NCBI GenBank assembly: GCA_037482215.1 | Contig: CP148074.1 | Location: 62,001 to 126,000, forward strand | Source: Pseudomonas mendocina | GTDB taxonomy: Bacteria; Pseudomonadota; Gammaproteobacteria; Pseudomonadales; Pseudomonadaceae | Length of the DNA: 64,000 nucleotides | Direction: 5' to 3' | Notes under the pieces: model-generated | What the model was told of the DNA's origin: nothing | Databases searched by the model: none | Seen by the model: only the letters and a program-made list of their open reading frames with translations | Shown: one piece after another, positions 56,932 to 64,000 of the stretch | Numbering within the stretch: position 1 is the first letter of the stretch | How the letters are laid out: every line of letters starts with the position of its first letter | Position numbers and translations under genes: made by a program

Positions 56932-58034
56932 TGTGTAAGGCCCCCTACTGAAGGCTCCGAAAATTGAGGGCGCAGTTCAGTTTCAAAAATCATCAGCAGC
57001 TTCATTTTCTCGACGATCAGGCTAAGTACTTCCTCCTCATCAAAGTGCTCCAGGGCCCAGCTAAAACCCAGAATGTTGTTGTTTTTTCCCTCAATCCAAG
57101 TGGAGGCTTCATTGCCCGAGAAGAGCTGTCTTCCTAGCGCTTGCAAGGGCTCGTCTACATCACAGAGATAAACCCATATAGCAGGCTGGGTGAAGCCGTC
57201 GGTTCCTTTCAGATACAGCACAACGTCTGACCAAGTCTCCCATTGGTTGGAGGCATAACGCAGTGCGGGGCCATTCTTCCAATTGTGCCGCCGGGTATAA
57301 CGCTCATATCCAGCCACTTCGGTTTCTAGCTTTTCTAGAACCTTAGCGTCGAGTGCATCGATGACCTGATCCTTAAGGCGCGTCAGCTTGTTGATTTGAT
57401 GCATATGCTCGATGACGAAGTTAACGGCTTTCGAGTCCATGGCTTTTTCCACGGTGATGTTCTCCAAATGCAGCAGAAAGTCGCGGGCAAATACCTGCCA
57501 CTTATCAACAGGATGACTCAGCATGCGCTGAGCCAGTTGCTGACGTGCAACCGCAATAAATTTTGCATAACTCAGGCCATACCATGCGGCTTGTGAGCTT
57601 TTGCCAGAGGGTGAAAGTACGACATAAACCAACGGGCGCTCGCCATCGTTGAGTTCGCGCTGAGTGAAGGCTTCATAGTCGGCAAAGGGGTTTATCTGAC
57701 CGTGGAAAATCTTGTTTTCCAAGATCAGATCCCATCCATCACCGGGGAGCACCAGGTCTATGCGATTGCTCTTATGGGTCATCACCTCGCGCTTGGGCGC
57801 TGATCGCAAACTGGGGGATAGGTCTGAGGCGTTGGGCAGGCAGTTCAGCAGCGCGCTGAGGAAGCACTCTTCTAGCCCATGTGCCTGCGCCGGATCGAGG
57901 AAAAACGCCAGCAAATCAGTCGTAGGGTTCTCGTAGTAACCGCGCCCTCCCAAAGCAAAAATGCTTGGCTCACGCTCAGTCTGATAAAAGCGCTCGGCCT
58001 TGGTCAGCAGTTCGCGCAGTTGCTCCAGATGCAT
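56928..58034 (-). CDS. PD-(D/E)XK nuclease-superfamily protein
   Basis: This is a 368-aa protein with a PD-(D/E)XK core in its N-terminal third: Asp93 in SNRIDLVLPGD and Glu106-x-Lys108 in LILENKIFHGQ, matching the PDDEXK_4-type group. Such proteins occur as lone nucleases or defence accessories. The C-terminal 200 residues are unfamiliar. It overlaps hsdR by ATGA, so it is translated with it, and may add a second nuclease to the restriction system or regulate it. This is inferred from position; no close functional relative is known to me. Confidence 0.78.
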   Translation of the reverse strand: MHLEQLRELLTKAERFYQTEREPSIFALGGRGYYENPTTDLLAFFLDPAQAHGLEECFLSALLNCLPNASDLSPSLRSAPKREVMTHKSNRIDLVLPGDGWDLILENKIFHGQINPFADYEAFTQRELNDGERPLVYVVLSPSGKSSQAAWYGLSYAKFIAVARQQLAQRMLSHPVDKWQVFARDFLLHLENITVEKAMDSKAVNFVIEHMHQINKLTRLKDQVIDALDAKVLEKLETEVAGYERYTRRHNWKNGPALRYASNQWETWSDVVLYLKGTDGFTQPAIWVYLCDVDEPLQALGRQLFSGNEASTWIEGKNNNILGFSWALEHFDEEEVLSLIVEKMKLLMIFETELRPQFSEPSVGGLTQ

Positions 58035-58072
58035 GGTCTAGCCTCTTAATCGAGTGTGCGGGCTATTCCCGT

Positions 58073-59098
58073 CTATTTGTTGGCTTTCTTCTTTGCACTC
58101 AAACGCTTTTCTAGACGCTCAAGCTCAGCGAGCTCTAGCGTATCTGCGGCTTGGGCTTCTGCGTGACGGCGGTGTTGATCAAACTGCTCGTAGCGCTCAT
58201 GGGCAACCTGCTTCATTTGCTCGTGGCTAATGTTGCCGGAGCCACGCAACAGCGGTTGCTCGTTGAAGGCCATAAAACTGTCGATGTATGTGCGCCAATC
58301 CGCGAGGGTTAAGTGCTGGCGCTGTTCAGCACGTAATTCGGCGAAGTCCAAAAACATACTGACCAAACGGTTGAGCTGATCCAGCTCTTCACCATTGAGA
58401 TAGTTCTTCGCCACGACAACATCGGCCTTGCGCACCCGATCCCCTTGAAAACTCATCAGGTTCATATTGGGCGCATCGGCATCCGCGCGTTTAACAATCA
58501 GCTCAGCAGCCGTACAGCCAGTTACGGCAAAGAACAGCTTGTTTTGTACCTCGGAAAACAGGCGAGCTGTGTCTTGTTCATTGGCGCGGTAATCCTCGGC
58601 CAAGGTAAAGAGGTCGCGCACTTTTTGGTAAAAACGTTTCTCCGAGGCCCGTATGTCACGGATGCGCTTGAGCAGCTCGTCGAAGTAGTCCCAACGTGGC
58701 TCCTTCAAGCGGGCATCGTCCATCACAAAGCCTTTTTGTAGGTATTCACCCAAAGTCCGGGTGGCCCACTGCCGGAATTGGGTACCACGGGTTGAACGCA
58801 CCCGGTAGCCGACGGCGATGATCATCGGTAGGGCGTAGTACGCGAGATTTCTCCTGACCTGGCGCGAGCCCTCAGCTTGAACTGTCAAGTTTTCCTTGAC
58901 GGTTGCCTCCTCTGCCAATTCGCCCTCAGAAAGGATGTTCTGTACATGCAAACTGATGTTTTGTTTGCTGGTCTGGTACAGCTCCGCCATTTCCAACTGG
59001 GTCAGCCACACTTGGCCATCCAGCACGCGCATGACCAATTGCGCTTGGCCGTCCTCGGTGGTGTAGAGAATCAGGTCATTGCCTGCCATATCAGCCAT
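58073..59098 (-). CDS. RhuM-family (virulence-associated) protein
   Basis: This is a 341-aa member of the RhuM family, named from a Salmonella pathogenicity island. Recognisable parts are VWLTQLEMAELYQTSKQNIS with the following HVQNIL (helix-turn-helix-like), then YYALPMIIAVGYRVRSTRGT and FRQWATRTLGEYLQKGFVMD. The C-terminal part is helical and Lys-rich. Members are often embedded in type I restriction loci; the function is unknown. I chose ATG 59098, which overlaps the HAD gene by 8 bases and has GAGG upstream; ATG 59089 is an alternative. Confidence 0.85.
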   Translation of the reverse strand: MADMAGNDLILYTTEDGQAQLVMRVLDGQVWLTQLEMAELYQTSKQNISLHVQNILSEGELAEEATVKENLTVQAEGSRQVRRNLAYYALPMIIAVGYRVRSTRGTQFRQWATRTLGEYLQKGFVMDDARLKEPRWDYFDELLKRIRDIRASEKRFYQKVRDLFTLAEDYRANEQDTARLFSEVQNKLFFAVTGCTAAELIVKRADADAPNMNLMSFQGDRVRKADVVVAKNYLNGEELDQLNRLVSMFLDFAELRAEQRQHLTLADWRTYIDSFMAFNEQPLLRGSGNISHEQMKQVAHERYEQFDQHRRHAEAQAADTLELAELERLEKRLSAKKKANK

Positions 59099-59927
59099 TC
59101 GCCTCAGCAATCGCACGGTTTGCGGCTACCTTGTCGATCATTGCCTTCACTGCGCAATCAATGGCTGAGCCTTCAGTGTAATCGGCGGTAGTGGCCAGAT
59201 TGGTGCGACCGTCTTTAACCAGTTGCAGCGCTTTATCGCGAGCGCCTCGTTTGCCTTTTCCGTAGACAGCAATCGAGTGGCCACCTTGGCTTTTTACTAG
59301 GCGCATTGAGGGGATATCGGTCTCGCCGTCGCCAATAAAAACCATATTGCTGAATGGCACAGGTCGCTCGGTAGGTTCAACGAATTTGTTGATTACAGAG
59401 TTATCGTGCACATCCAAACTGCCCTTGTTGATGCGGAATAGATACTGGGTCTTGGTGGTGTAATTCACCGCTAAGGCTGGCCAGTGTGCGACATCGTTAT
59501 GGTCGTACATAAAGCCCGAGGCATAGACGCGGGTGAAGTACTTGTTAATAGGTGTGCCCTCAATCATTTCGCGTAGCCCCGATGAAATGATGAAATGCTC
59601 GACCTTTACGCCCTTGGCGCGGCCATATTCGGTGACGCGCTTGAACCACTCCTGCACCCCCGGAAATAACTGGATATGTGCGCCGAAATCCGCAAAATTC
59701 TCTTTGCGTACCGGTACCTTCGCAGCCTGAGCCTTTTCGATCATTAAGCGCATATAGGCCAAAATCTCGTCCGCCTGCTGCTCCTGCGCCATGCCTTTCG
59801 CCTCGCGCCAGAACTCAGCCGGTTTGATACCCAGTGCCGGAACAAAGTCATACTCCTGCATATTGCCGGGAGACAAGGTGCCGTCAAAGTCATAAGCAAT
59901 CACAAAGGGGACGTGTTTTTTAGCCAT
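59091..59927 (-). CDS. HAD-superfamily phosphatase
   Basis: This is a 278-aa haloacid-dehalogenase-fold hydrolase. Motif I is AYDFDGTLSPG (nucleophile and acid/base Asp), motif II the Ser in HFIISSGLREMIEG, and motif IV FIGDGETDIPSMR. A helical cap lies between motifs I and II. The substrate is unknown. It overlaps hsdS by one base (TAATG) and rhuM by 8, so it is embedded in the restriction operon. The sequence does not show whether it acts on nucleotides or on a protein. Confidence 0.83.
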   Translation of the reverse strand: MAKKHVPFVIAYDFDGTLSPGNMQEYDFVPALGIKPAEFWREAKGMAQEQQADEILAYMRLMIEKAQAAKVPVRKENFADFGAHIQLFPGVQEWFKRVTEYGRAKGVKVEHFIISSGLREMIEGTPINKYFTRVYASGFMYDHNDVAHWPALAVNYTTKTQYLFRINKGSLDVHDNSVINKFVEPTERPVPFSNMVFIGDGETDIPSMRLVKSQGGHSIAVYGKGKRGARDKALQLVKDGRTNLATTADYTEGSAIDCAVKAMIDKVAANRAIAEANG

Positions 59928-61093
59928 TAGGCGACCTCAGATTTATCGACTTTCACTCGACGCTTGCCGGTCAACAGTTGCTGCATCAGGGCTTTCTTTT
60001 CGGTTTTTAAGTGGTCTAGCTTTTTCTCTAACAACTCAATTTCTCTGTCGGCAACGGAAAGAACGCGGGCGATTTTTTGTTGTTCTTTGGTATCTAAGGT
60101 CGCCCTAAATTCGCTCTCTTTCAATTCGCGCATATGGCGGCTGTAACCGAGATTTGGGATTTCCTTAAAGCAGAGTAAGTAGTACCCAAACTTTTTATGG
60201 AATCCATCTTTAGTATCTAAAACTTGTGTGCCATCCGCCCCAGGGCAAAACTCAAAGTCAATCCATTTTAAACAACGCGTGTGATCGCCAAAAACTATCG
60301 CAGGAATATCAGAGTATGTGTCGTCATTATTACAATATCCTGCGATCAGCTGTTTACCTTGATCGACCACTGGAGTAGAACCTGATTCTTGATAATTTGT
60401 AGATTTAACTTGGGCTGATTTTTTATTTTTAACCTTAAAAAGATTGTTAAACTTTGTATAACTCCACTCTTCCTCAAACCGCTTGCCGTTATCGTCGAAC
60501 AGACGTTTTTTTCCAGTGAGCAGTTGCTGCATCAACGCTTGTTTTTGGCTGCGGCTGTTGGCGAGCAGTTGTTCTGTGGTGGTGATCGCCTTATCCCATG
60601 TTGAAAGTATTTTGGCGATTTTTACCTGTTCTAATTGGGGCGGAATTAGCAAGGGATAAGATTTAAGACTGTCAGTCTCTAGCCGTCCAGTACCATGCCC
60701 TGCTGTAGTAACTAATTGTCTGATTTTTTCTTTATTGCCTGCCAGCAAAAAAGAAAGATAAAGCCCATCAACGTTTTTCTCTGGGATCAAGGCCTTTATA
60801 TCTTGATTAAACGCTAAAGGTCTTGTCGCAAACCCTACAGGAAAGTCTTTTAGCAATGTCATGCCACGGACGAGGATCAGAGTTGAGCCAGCTGGAGCTT
60901 TATTAGTTGACTCAAAACCTTCGTCAGACAGCATGTCGATACTACTAGCTAGGTAGTGCTGCTTTAGGTCTTTACCTGAAATCCAAGGATGGCTTCCAGC
61001 CCAATATGCCGTGTTGGATTTACTGGGTGTGCCGCCGGATGTGAACTTTGCTAAATCGCCGAGCTCACGAATTTTCCACCCCTCAGGCACCAT
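59927..61093 (-). CDS. hsdS: type I restriction specificity subunit
   Basis: This is a 388-aa HsdS with two target recognition domains. The first is about 1-160 (EGWKIRELGDLAKFTSGGTP) and the second about 205-345. Conserved helical spacers share a repeat, QALMQQLLTGKKR and KALMQQLLTGKRR, encoded by direct repeats (59975-59988 and 60521-60534 contain an identical 14-mer). The second recognition domain (about 60100-60480) is visibly AT-richer than the flanks, a sign of domain exchange. It is the second specificity gene of the operon; another lies upstream of hsdM. The recognised sequence cannot be predicted here. Confidence 0.9.
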   Translation of the reverse strand: MVPEGWKIRELGDLAKFTSGGTPSKSNTAYWAGSHPWISGKDLKQHYLASSIDMLSDEGFESTNKAPAGSTLILVRGMTLLKDFPVGFATRPLAFNQDIKALIPEKNVDGLYLSFLLAGNKEKIRQLVTTAGHGTGRLETDSLKSYPLLIPPQLEQVKIAKILSTWDKAITTTEQLLANSRSQKQALMQQLLTGKKRLFDDNGKRFEEEWSYTKFNNLFKVKNKKSAQVKSTNYQESGSTPVVDQGKQLIAGYCNNDDTYSDIPAIVFGDHTRCLKWIDFEFCPGADGTQVLDTKDGFHKKFGYYLLCFKEIPNLGYSRHMRELKESEFRATLDTKEQQKIARVLSVADREIELLEKKLDHLKTEKKALMQQLLTGKRRVKVDKSEVA

Positions 61094-61152
61094 TACCCAA
61101 GCCCTCTATACACTTCGTCTGCCTACTGTTCGAATAAATAAAAGCGCGCATT

Positions 61153-62013
61153 TTATTCATCACCGATATCCTTGAAGTTAAGCGTTTCTGGATTTTGCAG
61201 AGATTTTTTATCTGCAGATGCTAGGCGTCGTTCTACTTTCTTCACATCTTCGGCGGGCGGCAGGGCTTCTGGAAAGATGCCTCGGTTAATCAATGTCTGC
61301 CTTACTGCTTCGTTGTTAATGACGTGCTCATTGGATATCTGTTTTTCGACGCTCATTTTTTGGGCGCGGGCATTATGTATGGTGATCTCGGTGGCAAAGT
61401 CCTTTGCTTTTAGGATTATGGTCGGGGCAAAGTCAGCCAGCGGGCGACTGTCGGGCACCTGCCATTGATCTTTCATTGCTTTGGTATTTCGCCCAAATAA
61501 TGCGGTGTCGCCTTTGCTTCGGATCAAAGCAAAGTTTTCGTTACCTCCCGTCTGTTCAAAAATCACACTGGAGAGTTCTTTCTCTGTGGAAGATAGCTTT
61601 TGGCGTGCTTGTACACGCTCGGCCTCAAGCAGCCGTTGCTCTATCAGCTCTGCCTTCCTTGTCTGCATAGCAAAATAGGTTTGGGCAAAGGCAACCTGCT
61701 GCTTACGCGAGTCGCCATTCTGGGCGATCAGGTAGCAGGCATACCGAGTCAGCATCACGTCGTCGATTTCGCGTTGGCTGCCTGAACCAAGCTCGACCAT
61801 TTTCCCAACGTCGGCAAAATGGTCTGATGCCGCATGGCCGCTGACTTCACAGGCGGTCTTTGCCTTTGAGATAACACTGACAAAATTGTCCCATTTGCCA
61901 TACCCCAGTAGGTGCTGGAGGTCACGCGCCAACCAATACTCCAGACCCTCTTGGGTGTGCTGTGCATGGCTTTCAAACGTAGCGGTAAGCGAGTGAATTT
62001 GCTGCTGCTCCAT
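61153..62013 (-). CDS. dinD: DinD-like DNA-damage-inducible protein
   Basis: This is a 286-aa protein of the DinD family. It opens with the Bro-N-like region (LEYWLARDLQHLLGYGKWDN, VISKAKTACEVSG) and continues with KMVELGSGSQREIDDVMLTR and ENFALIRSKGDTALFGRNT. E. coli DinD is SOS-induced and inhibits RecA-mediated strand exchange. It begins 11 bases after hsdM and is followed by a 59-base gap before hsdS, the largest gap in the operon, where an extra promoter could sit. No clear LexA box was recognised upstream. Confidence 0.86.
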   Translation of the reverse strand: MEQQQIHSLTATFESHAQHTQEGLEYWLARDLQHLLGYGKWDNFVSVISKAKTACEVSGHAASDHFADVGKMVELGSGSQREIDDVMLTRYACYLIAQNGDSRKQQVAFAQTYFAMQTRKAELIEQRLLEAERVQARQKLSSTEKELSSVIFEQTGGNENFALIRSKGDTALFGRNTKAMKDQWQVPDSRPLADFAPTIILKAKDFATEITIHNARAQKMSVEKQISNEHVINNEAVRQTLINRGIFPEALPPAEDVKKVERRLASADKKSLQNPETLNFKDIGDE

Positions 62014-62024
62014 TGATGGCCTCC

Positions 62025-63557
62025 TTACTTGGTCTCGGTGTGATAACCCAGCTCTACGAGGTAGCTTTCCATTTCTTTCTCTAAGGCCGCCATCTCTGCT
62101 TGCAGCTGCAAACGCTCAGCGCGCACGGCCTCCAGATCAATCTCTTTCTCCTCCTCAAAGGTGTCCACATAGCGGGGGATGTTGAGGTTGTAATCGTTAT
62201 CGCGAATTTCTTGCAGCTTGGCGCGGTGGCTGTATTTGTCGGAGTTGATGCGGTGGCGGTAGGTGACCAGGATATTGTTGATCTGTTCTTCGCCCAGCAG
62301 GTTCTGGTTTTTGCCTGCGATAAACTCGCGGCTGGCATCGATAAACAGCACGGTGTCATCGGTTTTGCCTTTGCTAAACAGCAGAATGGCGGCCGGAATC
62401 CCGGTGCCGTAAAAGAGTTTTTCCGGCAGGCCGATGACGGCATCCAGCAGGTTTTCTTCAATCAGCTTTTGGCGAATTTTGCCTTCACTGGAGCCGCGAA
62501 ACAGTACGCCGTGGGGCACGATAACGGCCATGCGCCCGGTCTTAGCCTTGAGCGTTTCGATCATGTGCAGAATAAAGGCGTAGTCGCCTTTGGTTTTCGG
62601 CGGAATGCCGCGATTAAAGCGGCCGAACTTGTCGTTTTCGGCTTCATCATGCCCCCACTTGTCGAGGGAGAACGGTGGATTGGCGGTCACGATGTCGAAC
62701 TGCAGTAACTGGCCATTGCTATCGAGCAGCTTGGGGTTGCGCAGGGTGTCGCCCCATTCGATTTTGTGGTTGTCCTCGCCGTGCAGGAACATGTTCATTT
62801 TGGCCAGCGACCAAGTAGAGCCGATGGCCTCCTGGCCATACAGGGCGTAGTGCTTGCTGTTGTGGTGTTCGCGCACTTTGCGCCCGCACTTCATCAGCAG
62901 CGAGGCGGAGCCACAGGCCGGGTCGCAAATGCTGTCGCCCGGTTGCGGGTCGAGCAGTTCGGCAATCAGCTCGGAGACTTCTGGCGGGGTGTAGAACTCA
63001 CCGGCTTTCTGCCCACCGCTGGCGGCGAAGTTTTTAATCAAAAACTCATAGCCGTTGCCAATCACGTCCAAGCTGCCAACGCGGGATGGCTTAAGGTTGA
63101 GTTCGTCTTTGGCAAAGTCTTCCAGCAGGTGACGCAGGATGGTGTTCTTCTGCTTCTCTTCGCCAAGCTTGTCGGTATTAAAGGAGATGTCCTGGAACAC
63201 GCTTTTGCCGGCATCTTTTAGCTTGGTGCCGTTGGCTTCTTCGATGGCGTGCAGTGCCTGATCAATACGCTCGCCGTTACCGGGCTCGTGCCGCTGCTCA
63301 TAAAGGGCGTAAAAGTTAGCGCTAGGCGGGAGCACAAAACGCTCGTTATTGAGCATTTCCTCAATCAACTCTGGCTCATCGCCATATTCTTTTTTGTAGG
63401 CGTCGTAGTGGTCCTGCCAGACATCGCTGATGTATTTCAAAAACAGCATGGTCAGCACGAAGTCTTTATAGGTGTCCGCGCTGATGGTGCCACGGAAGGT
63501 GTCGCAGGCCGCCCAAAGGGCTTTGTTGATGGCGTCCTGGTTTACTTTGCTGTTCAT
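62025..63557 (-). CDS. hsdM: type I restriction DNA methyltransferase subunit
   Basis: This is a 510-aa N6-adenine methyltransferase. The N-terminal HsdM domain (ALWAACDTFRGTISADTYKD) precedes the SAM-binding motif DPACGSASLLMK and the catalytic NPPF motif starting at Asn293 (VTANPPFSLDKWG). It methylates host sites and, with HsdS, guides the complex. It starts 2 bases after the stop of the edge-truncated hsdS with a good AAGGA, so it is translationally coupled to it. All motifs are intact. Confidence 0.94.
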   Translation of the reverse strand: MNSKVNQDAINKALWAACDTFRGTISADTYKDFVLTMLFLKYISDVWQDHYDAYKKEYGDEPELIEEMLNNERFVLPPSANFYALYEQRHEPGNGERIDQALHAIEEANGTKLKDAGKSVFQDISFNTDKLGEEKQKNTILRHLLEDFAKDELNLKPSRVGSLDVIGNGYEFLIKNFAASGGQKAGEFYTPPEVSELIAELLDPQPGDSICDPACGSASLLMKCGRKVREHHNSKHYALYGQEAIGSTWSLAKMNMFLHGEDNHKIEWGDTLRNPKLLDSNGQLLQFDIVTANPPFSLDKWGHDEAENDKFGRFNRGIPPKTKGDYAFILHMIETLKAKTGRMAVIVPHGVLFRGSSEGKIRQKLIEENLLDAVIGLPEKLFYGTGIPAAILLFSKGKTDDTVLFIDASREFIAGKNQNLLGEEQINNILVTYRHRINSDKYSHRAKLQEIRDNDYNLNIPRYVDTFEEEKEIDLEAVRAERLQLQAEMAALEKEMESYLVELGYHTETK

Positions 63558-63559
63558 AT

Positions 63560-64000
63560 CTATTCCTTAATAAGCTGCTGGTAGATGCCTTGCAGCATGT
63601 GCTCTCTGTTGGTTTGCAGGCGCGCGATCAGCCTATCCTCCTCGTCCCACAGCGCTTGCAGCGCAATCAGCTTCTGCTGAGTGGCGAGGGGTGGAAGGGG
63701 GATTTTCATGTCCATCAACGACGCTTTGCTGATGGCTTGAATCGCACTGCCGCTGCGCTCAAGGCTTCTCTGGCTTTGAGGCAGGTTGATAAGCCAGCAC
63801 AGGTATTCGGGTAAGACGTCCTGTTTTTTTGTGCTGACAATAAAGAATTGGCTGGTGACAACAACGGCGTGCTGCCCGGTAAACAGAGCGGCCTTGTTGG
63901 TATCACCACGGGCGATCACAGCGATATCGCCGGACTGGAGCAGTGGCGGCGAGGTGCGCGCATCCCAGTTGATGGCCGTTAGCGTGTCCGGTTCAATTAT
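63560..64000 (-). CDS. hsdS: type I restriction specificity subunit, partial (runs off the window)
   Basis: The frame is open to base 64000, giving the C-terminal 146 residues of an HsdS. The last half of a recognition domain (SPPLLQSGDIAVIARGDTNK, FIVSTKKQDVLPEYLCWLI) and the conserved helix (PLPPLATQQKLIALQALWDE, then TNREHMLQGIYQQLIKE) are visible. Unlike the second hsdS, it lies before hsdM. It has a different end sequence from that gene, so the two are not recent duplicates. The rest is outside the window. Confidence 0.86.
   Translation of the reverse strand: MIEPDTLTAINWDARTSPPLLQSGDIAVIARGDTNKAALFTGQHAVVVTSQFFIVSTKKQDVLPEYLCWLINLPQSQRSLERSGSAIQAISKASLMDMKIPLPPLATQQKLIALQALWDEEDRLIARLQTNREHMLQGIYQQLIKE

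Noticed and set aside
58073..62013. Prophage remnant suggested by DinD/Bro-N-like and RhuM-like genes
   Set aside because: No integrase, structural or lysis genes and no attachment repeats are visible; the genes are coupled to hsd genes, so a restriction operon explains them better.
1..64000. CRISPR array, rRNA, tRNA or transposase genes
   Set aside because: No regularly spaced repeats, no cloverleaf-like tRNA or rRNA sequences and no transposase motifs were recognised by reading.

Overview
The window looks like a chromosome segment of a Pseudomonas species. This rests on REP-type palindromes (4778-4931), a lysine/pipecolate catabolic set laid out much like that of P. putida, a pseudomonine-type siderophore locus in the pmsCEAB gene order, a moderately high GC content, and stem-loops that mostly lack T-tracts. 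No rRNA, tRNA, CRISPR array or transposase was seen.

Region 1 (1-4931): a lipoprotein gene cut near its start, then a tight operon of an isopropylmalate-isomerase-like pair (leuC, leuD), a sigma-54 activator with a PrpR-type sensor domain, and a Rid-family protein that lacks the catalytic Arg. The composition suggests a regulated catabolic 2-hydroxyacid dehydratase rather than the housekeeping leucine enzyme. REP elements close the region.

Region 2 (4966-8605): an acyl-CoA dehydrogenase and its TetR regulator on the minus strand, and a divergent AraC-type regulator.

Region 3 (8611-27816): a nearly complete L-pipecolate / 2-aminoadipate route to 2-oxoglutarate. It holds AmaA-like pipecolate oxidase, AmaB (ALDH7 family), a LysR regulator, a class III aminotransferase, a YdiJ-type FAD/FeS dehydrogenase and HglS (DUF1338, with all four published active-site residues at identical numbering). 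A polar amino acid ABC importer, an Asp/Glu-racemase-family protein, valS and a ThDP enzyme lie among these. The amaA and amaB genes, 7 kb apart, carry the same promoter-like element upstream, with three blocks of perfect identity at fixed spacing.

Region 4 (27927-52864): after a DMT exporter with an apparent in-frame deletion comes a complete siderophore locus. The minus-strand operon pmsC-pmsE-pmsA-pmsB makes salicylate, activates it on a fused aryl carrier, and makes histamine. Two split NRPS proteins (Cy-Cy-A-degenerate T; degenerate C-T-C) and an N-hydroxylase assemble the product. A plus-strand operon follows: an ECF sigma factor, two ABC half-transporters, a FecCD/ATPase/binding-protein importer joined by 4-base overlaps, and a TonB receptor. 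Three Fur-box-like sites mark the three control regions.

Region 5 (52883-64000): one long minus-strand type I restriction-modification operon. In transcription order it is hsdS (cut by the window edge), hsdM, dinD-like, a second hsdS, a HAD phosphatase, a RhuM-family gene, a PD-(D/E)XK nuclease, hsdR and a YgjP/DUF45 metallopeptidase. Most junctions overlap by 1-8 bases, so the accessory genes appear to be integral parts of the locus. This defence operon and the shared amaA/amaB promoter are the most unusual items in the window.
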